Assembly: GCF_003865135.1 (NCBI RefSeq)
Contig: NZ_BHZC01000001.1
Coordinates: 6,820,001 to 6,884,000, forward strand
Length of the DNA: 64,000 nucleotides
Source: Streptomyces chrestomyceticus JCM 4735
GTDB lineage: Bacteria > Actinomycetota > Actinomycetes > Streptomycetales > Streptomycetaceae
Reading direction: 5' to 3'
A program made the translations under genes and the position numbers. Positions 51,663-60,164 of the stretch are shown in pieces. Numbering within the stretch: the first letter of the stretch is position 1; the number at the start of each line of letters is the position of its first letter. The notes below the pieces were generated by a model. That model did not search any database, was not told the DNA's origin, and saw only the letters and a list, made by a program, of their open reading frames with translations.

Positions 51663-51716
51663 TCAGGCCGTCTTGAGCGTTGCGATGAAGGCGGTCCAGG
51701 CGGTGGTCGGGAAGGT
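51663..51716 (-). pseudogene. Remnant of a DUF397 gene
   Basis: On the minus strand these 18 codons read TFPTTAWTAFIATLKTA-stop, the typical end of DUF397 proteins, which accompany XRE regulators in Streptomyces. A stop codon directly precedes the segment in the same frame and no start exists, so only the tail has survived. Confidence 0.55.
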
Positions 51717-51864
51717 TCACTCATGTGCTGAACCGTGCTCTTCGCGCCCCTCTGCGGGGATGCGGGCGGGCCGCGTCAACTAAGCTGGCCTCAGCCGTCC
51801 GACCGCGTCCGCGATCCGGGATCAAGGCCCCTGACCGCCGTTTTCGAGGCGCCTGGAGGAAGCC

Positions 51865-52437
51865 GTGACCGCCGAACTCCCCGACTGGATGATCCCGCCG
51901 AGGCCCAGTGGCTGGGAAGCCGACGACCTCGACCACCTTCCCCAGGCACCGCGGCACACCGAACTCATCGACGGAGCCCTGATCTTCATGATGTCGCCGC
52001 AGCGGTCCTGGCACTCTCGGCTCGTGGAGAACCTGACTTTCGCGCTGCGGCAATTCGCCCCTGCCGGGTTCGAGACCGAGCGGGAGATGACCGTCCGGCT
52101 CGACAAGAAGAGCCGCCCCGAGCCGGACGTCCTGGTCGCCACCGCCACGTACGATCCCGACCGGACCTGGTACGCGCCCGAAGACGTTGCCCTGGTCGTC
52201 GAAGTCGTCTCGGAGGAATCCGCGGACCGTGACAGGTCCCTGAAGCCCTTCAAGTACGCACAGGCCAAGATCTCCCACTTCTGGCGTATCGAGGACGAGG
52301 GCGGCGTCCCCGCCGTGCACACCTACGAGCTCGACGGCATGACCGGCGCCTATGTGGCCACCGGCATCCACCGGGGCCGGCTGAAGGTCTCCGTCCCGTT
52401 CCCTGCCGACATCGACCTCGACGGCCTCGTGCCCTGA
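51865..52437 (+). CDS. Uma2 family (DUF820) putative endonuclease
   Basis: A 190-residue protein with the PD-(D/E)XK nuclease pattern of Uma2 proteins: RHTELIDGALIFMMSPQ, KSRPEPDVLVA (catalytic D), and ALVVEVVSEESADRDRSLKPFKYAQAKISHFWRIED with E and K. GGAGGAAGCC precedes the GTG start. Uma2 genes are very abundant in Streptomyces; biological role is unknown. A DUF397 remnant lies upstream. Confidence 0.9.
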   Translation: MTAELPDWMIPPRPSGWEADDLDHLPQAPRHTELIDGALIFMMSPQRSWHSRLVENLTFALRQFAPAGFETEREMTVRLDKKSRPEPDVLVATATYDPDRTWYAPEDVALVVEVVSEESADRDRSLKPFKYAQAKISHFWRIEDEGGVPAVHTYELDGMTGAYVATGIHRGRLKVSVPFPADIDLDGLVP

Positions 52438-52462
52438 CCTGGGCGAACTCCTGCACTGCCGC

Positions 52463-52495
52463 GGCCCGCACCGGCCTCCTCGCCCAGTGCGGGCC
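52463..52495. terminator. Hairpin between convergent genes
   Basis: GGCCCGCAC (52463-52471) with GTGCGGGCC (52487-52495) between the Uma2 gene and nadA, which converge here. Confidence 0.6.
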
Positions 52496-52527
52496 CATGG
52501 GCCACATTCCTGCGCGCCCAAGGCGCG

Positions 52528-53706
52528 CTACGGCAGCGCCAGCATCCGCTCCAGCGCCAGCTTCGCGAAGCTTTCCGTTTCGCGGTCCACCTGGATGCGG
52601 TTGACGACCTTGCCCTCGGCGAGGGATTCGAGGGTCCAGACCAGGTGGGGGAGGTCGATGCGGTTCATGGTGGAGCAGAAGCAGACCGTCTTGTCGAGGA
52701 AGACGATCTCCTTGTCCTCGGCGGCGAAGCGGTTGGCCAGGCGGCGGACGAGGTTGAGTTCGGTGCCGATGGCCCACTTGGAGCCGGGCGGGGCGGCCTC
52801 CAGGGCCTTGATGATGTATTCGGTGGAGCCCACGTAGTCGGCGGCGGCGACGACCTCGTGCTTGCACTCGGGGTGGACCAGGACGTTCACGCCGGGTATC
52901 CGGGCCCGTACGTCCTCGACGGAGGCGAGGGAGAACCGGCCGTGGACGGAGCAGTGGCCGCGCCACAGGATCATCTTCGCCGCGCGGAGCTGCTCGGCGG
53001 TGAGGCCGCCGTTCGGCTTGTGGGGGTTGTAGACGACGCAGTCGTCCAGGGACATGCCCATGTCGCGGACGGCGGTGTTGCGGCCCAGGTGCTGGTCGGG
53101 CAGGAACAGGACCTTCTCGCCCTGTTCGAAGGCCCAGTCCAGCGCGCGCTTGGCGTTGGAGGAGGTGCAGATCGTGCCGCCGTGCTTGCCGGTGAAAGCC
53201 TTGATGTCGGCGGAGGAGTTCATGTACGAGACGGGCACGACCTGCTCGGCCACGCCGGCCTCGGTGAGTACGTCCCAGCACTCCGCGACCTGCTCGGCCG
53301 TCGCCATGTCGGCCATGGAGCAGCCGGCGGCCAGGTCGGGCAGCACGACCTGCTGGTCGTCGGAGGTCAGGATGTCGGCGGACTCGGCCATGAAGTGCAC
53401 ACCGCAGAAGACGATGTACTCGGCGTCCGGCCGGGCCGCCGCGTCGCGCGCCAGCTTGAAGGAGTCGCCGGTCACGTCCGCGAACTCGATGACCTCGTCG
53501 CGCTGGTAGTGGTGCCCGAGGACGAAGACCCGGTCGCCGAGCTTCGCCTTGGCGGCCCGGGCCCGCTCGACGAGACCGGGGTCGGACGGGGCCGGCAGGT
53601 CGCCGGGGCAGTCCACGCCGCGCTCGCTCTTGGGGTCGGCCTCGCGGCCGAGGAGGAGCAGCGCGAGCGGGGTCGGCTGGACGTCCAGGGGCTGGGCGGT
53701 GGTCAC
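52528..53706 (-). CDS. nadA: Quinolinate synthase A
   Basis: Condenses iminoaspartate and dihydroxyacetone phosphate to quinolinate for NAD synthesis, using a [4Fe-4S] cluster. The 392-residue protein has FVLGHHYQRDEVIEFADVTGDS, FCGVHFMAESADIL (first Cys), TICTSSNAKRAL (second), LFLPDQHLGRNTA, HPECKHEV and CFCSTMNRIDLPHL (third region). The GTG at 53706 is preferred since GAGAGG lies 9 bases upstream; the GTG at 53715 would touch the ribosome site. Alone on its strand, divergent from the erpA-like gene; nadB/nadC are not in the window. Confidence 0.95.
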   Translation of the reverse strand: MTTAQPLDVQPTPLALLLLGREADPKSERGVDCPGDLPAPSDPGLVERARAAKAKLGDRVFVLGHHYQRDEVIEFADVTGDSFKLARDAAARPDAEYIVFCGVHFMAESADILTSDDQQVVLPDLAAGCSMADMATAEQVAECWDVLTEAGVAEQVVPVSYMNSSADIKAFTGKHGGTICTSSNAKRALDWAFEQGEKVLFLPDQHLGRNTAVRDMGMSLDDCVVYNPHKPNGGLTAEQLRAAKMILWRGHCSVHGRFSLASVEDVRARIPGVNVLVHPECKHEVVAAADYVGSTEYIIKALEAAPPGSKWAIGTELNLVRRLANRFAAEDKEIVFLDKTVCFCSTMNRIDLPHLVWTLESLAEGKVVNRIQVDRETESFAKLALERMLALP

Positions 53707-54006
53707 GGCACGCACCCTCTCTTCTCGTATGCGGGCGCGGCGGATCCGCTCCTGTGGAGCCGGTGCTGGCACCGAACCCTTTTCGTCTATTTGACGTTAT
53801 CTATCATAGCCGCTTCACGTCACTTTGACGATGGGCATCGCGTCGATGTGACGCATCCCCGTGCCCGGACCGCCCGCGACGGTTGCGCAGTGTGCGAGCA
53901 TGAAAGACGAAAGAAAGAGAACACGTCGCGCCAGCCGGAATGAATTCCGGGCCCCGTCGGTTGCAGCCGAGGGCAAGCGGTCCGTACCAACCCGGGAGAG
54001 ATCTAG
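53707..54006. promoter_or_regulatory. Divergent nadA / erpA-like control region
   Basis: This 300-base gap has an unusual AT-rich core near 53780-53812. CGTCA-CTT-TGACG (53818-53830) and CCGGAAT-GA-ATTCCGG (53935-53950) are perfect inverted repeats. TATGAT on the minus strand in the AT-rich part is a good -10 for nadA. Both flanking products depend on iron-sulfur clusters. Confidence 0.65.
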
Positions 54007-54360
54007 ATGAGCGTTCAGGACGAGACCACCGTCAGCGACGGCATCATCCTGTCCGACGCGGCCGCGTCGAAGGTGAAGGCCCTGCTGGAACAGGAAGGCC
54101 GCGACGACCTCGCGCTGCGGGTGGCCGTCCAGCCCGGCGGCTGCTCCGGACTGCGCTACCAGCTCTTCTTCGACGAGCGGTCGCTGGACGGCGATGTCGT
54201 CAAGGACTTCGACGGCGTCAAGGTCGTCACCGACCGGATGAGCGCCCCGTACCTGGGCGGCGCCTCCATCGACTTCGTCGACACCATCGAGAAGCAGGGC
54301 TTCACGATCGACAACCCGAACGCCACGGGCTCCTGCGCCTGCGGCGACTCCTTTAGCTGA
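54007..54360 (+). CDS. A-type iron-sulfur carrier (ErpA/HesB/IscA family)
   Basis: A 117-residue cluster carrier. The three conserved cysteines are C46 in GGCSGLRY and C110/C112 in SCACGDSF, spaced as in IscA/ErpA proteins; the core has YQLFFDERSLDGDVVKDFDGVKVVTD. Probably delivers Fe-S clusters to apoproteins such as LipA and NadA encoded nearby. GGGAG precedes the ATG. Streptomyces has a single main copy, hence an ErpA-like role is likely. Confidence 0.94.
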   Translation: MSVQDETTVSDGIILSDAAASKVKALLEQEGRDDLALRVAVQPGGCSGLRYQLFFDERSLDGDVVKDFDGVKVVTDRMSAPYLGGASIDFVDTIEKQGFTIDNPNATGSCACGDSFS

Positions 54361-54383
54361 CCAGGCGGTCGGCCGGACGTACG

Positions 54384-54417
54384 ACGGCGGCGCCCCCTTC
54401 GCGGGGGGCGCCGCCGT
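54384..54417. terminator. Bidirectional terminator
   Basis: Perfect 14-bp stem 54384-54397 with 54404-54417, loop TTCGCG, followed by TTGT on the plus strand, between the convergent genes ending at 54360 and 54447. Confidence 0.9.
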
Positions 54418-54446
54418 TGTCGTGTCCGTGCCCGGCGTACGTACGG

Positions 54447-55985
54447 CTACTTCGCCGGGACCTCCTTGCCCGTCGACGCGTCGATCACGTCCCGCCCGGC
54501 CAGCGGCTTCTCCAGCGGCACCGTCTGCGTGAACTGCTTCGCCATCTTCACGCAGATCTGGTTCGGCTTCTTGTCCTTGCCGATGACCTCGGCCTTGACG
54601 CTCTTGCCGGTCTGCTCGGCGGTCGCCGAGTACGTGCTGCACACGCCGCCCCAGAAGTGCAGCTTGAGCGACTTGCCGTCCGCGCTGACCTCGTACGACT
54701 CCAGGCCCATCGCCCCGGCCTTGCCCGAGGGCTTCCCGCTGTTGGGCGGCTGGGCGGGACTGGACGGGGTGCCGCCGTCGCCGTTCTTGACGTACTTCGG
54801 GTCGACGGCGGGGTGCGTGACCGTGCCGCCGCCGGCGCGCTGGACCTTGTAGAGCCACGAGGGCACCAGCGCCTGGCGGCCGTTGACGTATTGGGCCGAG
54901 AGCCCGAAGACCGCGCCGGTCACGTCGGCGGGCTTGCGTGCGGCGGCGTTGTCCGCGCACGGCTCGACGCTCGTGGCGTCGGTGCCCTGCTTCTTCTGCG
55001 GCTCGGCCGTCGCGCACCCGCCGGTGCCGGAGTTCGCGCCGCGGTGCGCGGCGTTGAGCCGCTCCAGCGTCTTCTCGGCGCTCTGCACCGGGTACGTGTC
55101 GCCCTTGACCGGCCGGGCCAACTGCCCGCTGCCGCCGACGACCTGGCCGTCCGAGCCGATCCGGATGTCGCTCTGCCAGCCGTACGTGGGCAGCCCGCCG
55201 ATCACCGGATTGGCGCTGACGGTCCGTACCGCGCCGGACAGGCCGCTCGCGTCCAGTCGGGCGTCCTTCTGGCCGAGCGCCTCCAGCACCGGCCGCGCCG
55301 CCTGCTTCGCCTTCTCCGGGGAGACGGCGTCCTTGGTGCCGCTGTCGTTCTGGGCGGAGGTGTCGCCGCCTCCGGGGCAGCCGGGCCCGCTCGCCTGCGA
55401 GCCGTTGCCGCCGCCCTTCGGCGCGGTCTCCGCGCAGCCGGTGCCGCCGGGTGTGCCGTACTGCGAGTACGTCCACGCGCCCGAACCGCCCTTGGCCACC
55501 TCCAGGACGGGGCTGCGCGCGTCCCGCGTCAGGCCGCCGACCTTCCAGGAGTCGCCGTCCGAACGCACCTTGCCGGGCAGGTCCAGGGCCTTCGCCAGCC
55601 GGGCCACGGCCTCCTGCGAGACCTCGCCGCGCGGCTGGTAGACCGGGGCGGAGGAGGGGCCTTCGGGCAGCTCGGCCGCCGCCCGGTAGCCCGCGCCCCG
55701 TGGGTCGGGCTCGCCGGGCGCGATCCCGTTGTGCGAGCCCGTTTCCTGCGCGTGGCCGTCCAGGGCGAGCGGCGGCGGGCCGCCTTCCGGGCGCGCGCCG
55801 GCGCCGCTCTCCCCGCCGCCGGAAGCGGTGGAGGCCCAGTAGGCCGCGCCGCCGCCGGCCAGCAGCACGGCCGCGGCCACCGAGGCCGCGATCAGCGGGC
55901 TGCGCCGGCGCCGGGCGGTCGTCTCCGGGGTGTCGTCGCTGGAATTCTCCCCGCCGGCCGCGGGGGGAGTGTCCTCGGTGCTCAC
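54447..55985 (-). CDS. Membrane-anchored extracellular protein, unassigned
   Basis: A 512-residue protein with a cytoplasmic acidic start (VSTEDTPPAAGGENSSDDTPE), a basic patch RRRRS, one membrane helix (about 31-52) and a large extracellular Gly/Ser/Pro-rich part. Two similar regions (QPRGEVSQEAVARLAKAL to WTYSQYGT, and WQSDIRIGSDGQVVGGSGQLARP to WLYKV) hint at a repeated domain. Several cysteines (TGCAETAP, PGCPGGG, GGCATAEP) could form disulfides. AAGGAG precedes the GTG. Conserved next to the HesB-type gene in Streptomyces; function unknown. Confidence 0.85.
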   Translation of the reverse strand: MSTEDTPPAAGGENSSDDTPETTARRRRSPLIAASVAAAVLLAGGGAAYWASTASGGGESGAGARPEGGPPPLALDGHAQETGSHNGIAPGEPDPRGAGYRAAAELPEGPSSAPVYQPRGEVSQEAVARLAKALDLPGKVRSDGDSWKVGGLTRDARSPVLEVAKGGSGAWTYSQYGTPGGTGCAETAPKGGGNGSQASGPGCPGGGDTSAQNDSGTKDAVSPEKAKQAARPVLEALGQKDARLDASGLSGAVRTVSANPVIGGLPTYGWQSDIRIGSDGQVVGGSGQLARPVKGDTYPVQSAEKTLERLNAAHRGANSGTGGCATAEPQKKQGTDATSVEPCADNAAARKPADVTGAVFGLSAQYVNGRQALVPSWLYKVQRAGGGTVTHPAVDPKYVKNGDGGTPSSPAQPPNSGKPSGKAGAMGLESYEVSADGKSLKLHFWGGVCSTYSATAEQTGKSVKAEVIGKDKKPNQICVKMAKQFTQTVPLEKPLAGRDVIDASTGKEVPAK

Positions 55986-56107
55986 CGCATCGCTCCTTCG
56001 GCTCCGCTGAACAACTGACGTGTCCTCCTCCGTGGGGAGGACGCGGGTTGGACGGTGCCGGGGCGTCCGCGGTTCCCCGGGCCCGGCGGCCGGGCCCGGG
56101 AGGGCGC

Positions 56108-56329
56108 TCAGTCCCCGTACTCGGACATGCCCTTGACCAGGGCCGCGGAGGAGGCGGGAACGCTGATGCCGTGCAGTTCGCGGGCGGGCGGCGCCGGTTC
56201 CTGGCGGCCGCTGTGCCAGTGCGGTGCCATCCGCGCGCAGTCGCCCAGCAACTGAGCCATGGACTCCGGTTCGAGCGCGGGACGAACTGCGGACGAATGG
56301 GGTGTGACGCCCTTCACATACTTGGTCAT
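56108..56329 (-). CDS. Small hypothetical protein
   Basis: A 73-residue protein, MTKYVKGVTPHSSAVRPALEPESMAQLLGDCARMAPHWHSGRQEP, with GC-rich third positions throughout, which supports coding. No membrane segment, no recognised domain. The ribosome site is weak. It lies between the membrane-anchored protein gene and the divergent PfkB kinase. Confidence 0.55.
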   Translation of the reverse strand: MTKYVKGVTPHSSAVRPALEPESMAQLLGDCARMAPHWHSGRQEPAPPARELHGISVPASSAALVKGMSEYGD

Positions 56330-56470
56330 ACACGCACCGTAGGCATCCTGCGCTGCGCGAAGAAAGCCCTACTATTGGGTAGTTTCTGCTGGTGGGCCGA
56401 GATCAGGACAGCCGGTACCGTTGACCAACGTCCGCCTCGTCCTTCCGCCTCCCGCAGGAGCAGACCCGTC
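56330..56470 (+). promoter_or_regulatory. Promoter region of the PfkB kinase gene
   Basis: Contains CTACTATTGGGTAG near 56370-56384, in which TACTAT is a plausible -10 hexamer and CTAC/GTAG form a short inverted repeat. A -35 element is not clear. Confidence 0.4.
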
Positions 56471-57445
56471 GTGCGTATCGCAGTCACCGGCTCCATCGCC
56501 ACCGACCACCTGATGACCTTTCCCGGCCGTTTCGCCGATCAGCTGGTCGCCGACCAGTTGCACACGATCTCCCTCTCCTTCCTGGTCGACGAACTCGACG
56601 TCCGGCGCGGAGGCGTGGGCCCCAACATCTGCTACGGCATGGGCCAGCTCGGCACCGCGCCGATCCTGGTCGGCGCCGCCGGCAACGACTTCGAGGAGTA
56701 CCGGGCCTGGCTCGACCGGCACGGTGTGGACACCCGCTCGGTCCGCATCTCCGAGGTCAAGCACACCGCCCGCTTCGTGTGCACCACCGACGCCGACCAC
56801 AACCAGATCGGCTCCTTCTACACCGGCGCGATGAGCGAGGCGCGGCTGATCGAGCTGCACGCCGTCGCCGAGCGCGTCGGCGGCCTGGACCTCGTCCTGA
56901 TCGGCGCGGACGACCCGGAGGCCATGGTCCGCCACACCGAGGAGTGCCGTACCCGAGGCATCCCCTTCGCGGCCGACTTCTCCCAGCAGATCGCCCGGAT
57001 GGACGGCGACGGCATCCGCACCCTCATGGACGGCGCCGCCTACCTGTTCAACAACGAGTACGAGGCGCGCCTGATCGAGTCCAAGACGGGCTGGACCGCC
57101 GAGGAGATCCTGGCCAAGGTCGGCACCCGGGTGACGACGCTGGGCGCCGACGGCGTCCGCATCGAGCGGGCCGGTGAGCCGGACATCGTCGTCGGCACCG
57201 CCGAGGAGAAGGCCAAGGCCGACCCGACCGGCGTGGGCGACGCGTTCCGCGCGGGCTTCCTGTCCGGTCTCGCCTGGGGCGTCGGCCTGGAGCGCGCCGC
57301 GCAGGTCGGCTGCATGCTGGCGACGCTGGTCATCGAGACCGTCGGCACCCAGGAGTACGAGCTGCACCGCAGCCACTTCATGGACCGCTTCACCAAGGCG
57401 TACGGGCACGATGCCGCCGCCGACATCCGGGGTCACCTGGCCTGA
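56471..57445 (+). CDS. PfkB family carbohydrate/nucleoside kinase
   Basis: A 324-residue ribokinase-fold kinase. RIAVTGSIATDHLMTFPGRF starts the fold; RRGGVGPNICYGMGQLG is the first PfkB region with the substrate-binding Gly-Gly; DPTGVGDAFRAGF near residue 257 is the second signature with the catalytic aspartate. It resembles adenosine kinase-like PfkB proteins of actinobacteria rather than fructokinases, but the substrate is not certain. The GTG at 56471 directly starts the beta-strand. Divergent from the small ORF at 56108. Confidence 0.93.
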   Translation: MRIAVTGSIATDHLMTFPGRFADQLVADQLHTISLSFLVDELDVRRGGVGPNICYGMGQLGTAPILVGAAGNDFEEYRAWLDRHGVDTRSVRISEVKHTARFVCTTDADHNQIGSFYTGAMSEARLIELHAVAERVGGLDLVLIGADDPEAMVRHTEECRTRGIPFAADFSQQIARMDGDGIRTLMDGAAYLFNNEYEARLIESKTGWTAEEILAKVGTRVTTLGADGVRIERAGEPDIVVGTAEEKAKADPTGVGDAFRAGFLSGLAWGVGLERAAQVGCMLATLVIETVGTQEYELHRSHFMDRFTKAYGHDAAADIRGHLA

Positions 57446-57533
57446 CCGGGCTGCCGTACGGGGCGGCGGGCCGCGCAGGGCCGCCGCGCCGCACCCGGTT
57501 CCGGTCCGGCCCCGGGTTCCGGCCCGGCTCCGG

Positions 57534-58922
57534 TCACACGAGGCGCCGCACCACGTACGCGGTGCCCCGCCCGGCCGCCCGCTCGCCCACGTACTCCTGC
57601 CCCCGCATCCCGCACCACGCGGGAATGTCCAGCCGCGCCGCCTCGTCGTCCGCCAGGACGGTCAGCGTGGCGCCCACCGGCACGTCGCCGATCACCTTCG
57701 CCAGCTCGATGACGGGCACCGGGCAGCGCTTGCCCAGGGCGTCCACGACATGCTCCGCGGCGGGGGAGGGGGCGGTCTCCGGCCGCGCGGCCGCCGGGGC
57801 GCCCAGTTGCTCCCGTACGGAGCGGACCGCCTCCGGAAGGACGTCCAGGAAGCGGTCGACCTCGCCCTCGGGGGTGCCGGGCGGCAGCGACACCCGGACG
57901 TTGCCCTCCGACAGCACGCCCATCGCCCGCAGCACATGGCTCGGCGTCAGCGTGCTGGACGTGCAGGACGAGCCGGACGAGACGGAGAAACCCGCCCGGT
58001 CCAGCGCGTGCAGCAGGGTCTCCCCGTCGACATAGAGACACGAGAAAGTGACCAGGTGGGGGAGGCGGCGCACCGGGTCGCCGACGACCTCGGCGTCCGG
58101 CACCGCCTCGGCCACCCGCGCCCGGACGCGGTCCACCAGCTCCCGCAGCCGGACCGCCTCGGCCGCCGCCTCCGCCCGTACGGCGCGCAGCGACGCCGCC
58201 GCCGCGACCACCGCGGGCAGGTTCCCGAAGCCCGGCACCCGGCCGGACTCCCGCTCGTCCTGCGGGCCCTGCGGCGCGAACCGGGTGCCCTTGCGTACGG
58301 CCAGCAGCCCCACACCGGGCGGCCCGCCCCACTTGTGCGCGCTGGCCGTCAGCAGTGACCAGGCGCCGCCGACCGGCCCCCAGGGGAGCGACTGGGCGGC
58401 GTCCACCAGCAGCGGTACGTCCGCCTCCCGGCAGGCCGCCGCGGCCTCCTCCACCGGCTGCTCGGTGCCCACCTCGTGGTTGGCGGACTGGAGGGCCGCC
58501 AGCGCGGTGTCCGGGCGCAGCGCGGCGGCGAGGTCCCCGGCGGCCACCCGGCCCGTACGGTCCACGCCGACCTCGGACACCGTGCCGCCCGCCGCCTCGT
58601 GGACCGCGGCGGCGTGCAGGACGGAGGAGTGCTCCACCGCCGAGTGGACCAGATGGCGGCCGACACGCCGACGCGCGGCGAGCGTGCCGGACATGGCCGA
58701 ATGCACCGCCTGCGTCCCCGATGGAGTGAAAACGAGCTCGTCGGGGCGGCAGCCCACGGCCTCCGCCGCGGCCTCCCGCGCGGCGTCCAGCAGCAGCCGG
58801 GCGCGGCGGCCCTCCCGGTAGGGGCGCGCCGGATCGGCCCAGCCCTCGTCGAGGGAGGCGAGCAGGGCTTCCCGGGCGACCGGGTGCAGCGGAACGGCCG
58901 AGGCGGCATCGAAGTAGGACAC
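57534..58922 (-). CDS. Cysteine desulfurase fused to a TusA-like sulfur carrier
   Basis: A 462-residue fusion. Residues 1-375 are a NifS/IscS-type aminotransferase fold: MSYFDAASAVPLHPVA, EHSSVLHAAA, VDAAQSLPWG, PLP-binding K197 in SAHKWGGPPG and catalytic C320 in SSGSSCTSS. Residues 390-462 are a TusA domain with C400 in LGKRCPVPVIELAK, then IPAWCGMRGQEY. The enzyme half would make a persulfide from cysteine and hand it to its own carrier domain. Target (tRNA thiolation, cofactor or oxidase assembly) unknown; ctaC is divergent next door. Confidence 0.92.
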   Translation of the reverse strand: MSYFDAASAVPLHPVAREALLASLDEGWADPARPYREGRRARLLLDAAREAAAEAVGCRPDELVFTPSGTQAVHSAMSGTLAARRRVGRHLVHSAVEHSSVLHAAAVHEAAGGTVSEVGVDRTGRVAAGDLAAALRPDTALAALQSANHEVGTEQPVEEAAAACREADVPLLVDAAQSLPWGPVGGAWSLLTASAHKWGGPPGVGLLAVRKGTRFAPQGPQDERESGRVPGFGNLPAVVAAAASLRAVRAEAAAEAVRLRELVDRVRARVAEAVPDAEVVGDPVRRLPHLVTFSCLYVDGETLLHALDRAGFSVSSGSSCTSSTLTPSHVLRAMGVLSEGNVRVSLPPGTPEGEVDRFLDVLPEAVRSVREQLGAPAAARPETAPSPAAEHVVDALGKRCPVPVIELAKVIGDVPVGATLTVLADDEAARLDIPAWCGMRGQEYVGERAAGRGTAYVVRRLV

Positions 58923-59092
58923 GCCCCAGACGCTAGCGCGTCGTACGCGTGTCCGGGCGTGGCGTCAGATGGCCGCCGGAGCCCGGCATTCCGGGGCCCT
59001 GGGGGTTTCCCCCGGATGCCGCAGCCACCCCTTCGGGGAGCGGTGCGGCGCGTTGGGCACCCTCCCCGCGCGACCCCAAATAGCGTCCAGTA

Positions 59093-59121
59093 GGGTTTGG
59101 TCCGCATAAACATCCAAACCC
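59093..59121. promoter_or_regulatory. Inverted repeat upstream of ctaC
   Basis: GGGTTTGG (59093-59100) and CCAAACCC (59114-59121) with a 13-base AT-rich spacer TCCGCATAAACAT, 80-109 bases before the ctaC start. Candidate operator or promoter element of the oxidase genes. Confidence 0.55.
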
Positions 59122-59201
59122 CTGCCCGTGCCAGGGCCGGCGACCGACCAGCGAGACGGCCGCAGCCGGTCTCGCGGGCGAGACTCTCGGGAAGGCGCTA
59201 C

Positions 59202-60164
59202 GTGAGTCCCAACGGCTCCGACCGCTCGTCGCGGCGCCCGATGCGGCGGAAGCTGCCGCAGGTGCTGGCTGCGGGACTGGTCCTGGCAACCGCGACCGGT
59301 TGCACATACAAGGACTTTCCCAACCTCGGCATGCCCAATCCGGCTACTGAAGAGGCGCCGCGGATCCTCTCCCTTTGGCAGGGCTCCTGGGCCGCCGCCC
59401 TCGCAGTGGGCGTGCTGGTGTGGGGCCTGATCATCTGGAGCTGGATCTTCCACCGCCGCAGCCGGACCAAGGTGGAGGTCCCCGCACAGACGCGGTACAA
59501 CATGCCCATCGAGGCGTTGTACACCATCGTTCCGTTCATCATCATCGCGGTGCTCTTCTACTTCACCGCGCGCGATGAGAGCGAACTCCTCAAGACTTCG
59601 AAGAAGCCCGACCACGTCATCAACGTGGTGGGCTATCAGTGGAGCTGGGCGTTCAACTACCTGGAGAACGTGGACGGCAAGGCCGACACCACGAACATCA
59701 ACTCCAAGGAACTCGACGCGATCCCGGACAAGTGGAAGAAGAACGTCCCCGCCGGCGCCGACGGCGTGTACGACGAGGGCATTCCGGGAACGCGGAACCC
59801 GCAGACCGGCAACCCGGGTCCGACCCTGTGGCTGCCCAAGGGCGAGACGGTTCAGTTCGTCCTGACGTCGCGTGATGTCATCCACTCGTTCTGGGTGGTG
59901 CCGTTCCTGATGAAGCAGGACGTCATTCCCGGCCACACCAACGTCTTCGAGGTGACTCCCAACAAGGAGGGCACCTTCATGGGCAAGTGCGCCGAGCTCT
60001 GCGGCGTCGACCACTCCCGGATGCTCTTCAACGTCAAGGTCGTCTCCCCCGAGAAGTACCGGGAGCACCTGAAGGACCTGGCGAAGAAGGGCCAGACCGG
60101 TTACCTGCCGTCGGGCATCAAGCAGACGGATCACGCCAGGAACGCGGAGACCAACAACAAGTGA
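59202..60164 (+). CDS. ctaC: Cytochrome c oxidase subunit II
   Basis: Electron-entry subunit of the aa3 oxidase. The 320-residue lipoprotein has a signal and lipobox ATGC before TYKDFPNL, two membrane helices (about 60-82 and 102-122), then the external cupredoxin domain with [29 protein letters not shown] and the CuA site [14 protein letters not shown] (two Cys, His, Met). GGGAAGG precedes the GTG at 59202. Its stop overlaps the ctaD start (GTGA). Confidence 0.97.
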   Translation: MSPNGSDRSSRRPMRRKLPQVLAAGLVLATATGCTYKDFPNLGMPNPATEEAPRILSLWQGSWAAALAVGVLVWGLIIWSWIFHRRSRTKVEVPAQTRYNMPIEALYTIVPFIIIAVLFYFTARDESELLKTSKKPDHVINVVGYQWSWAFNYLENVDGKADTTNINSKELDAIPDKWKKNVPAGADGVYDEGIPGTRNPQTGNPGPTLWLPKGETVQFVLTSRDVIHSFWVVPFLMKQDVIPGHTNVFEVTPNKEGTFMGKCAELCGVDHSRMLFNVKVVSPEKYREHLKDLAKKGQTGYLPSGIKQTDHARNAETNNK

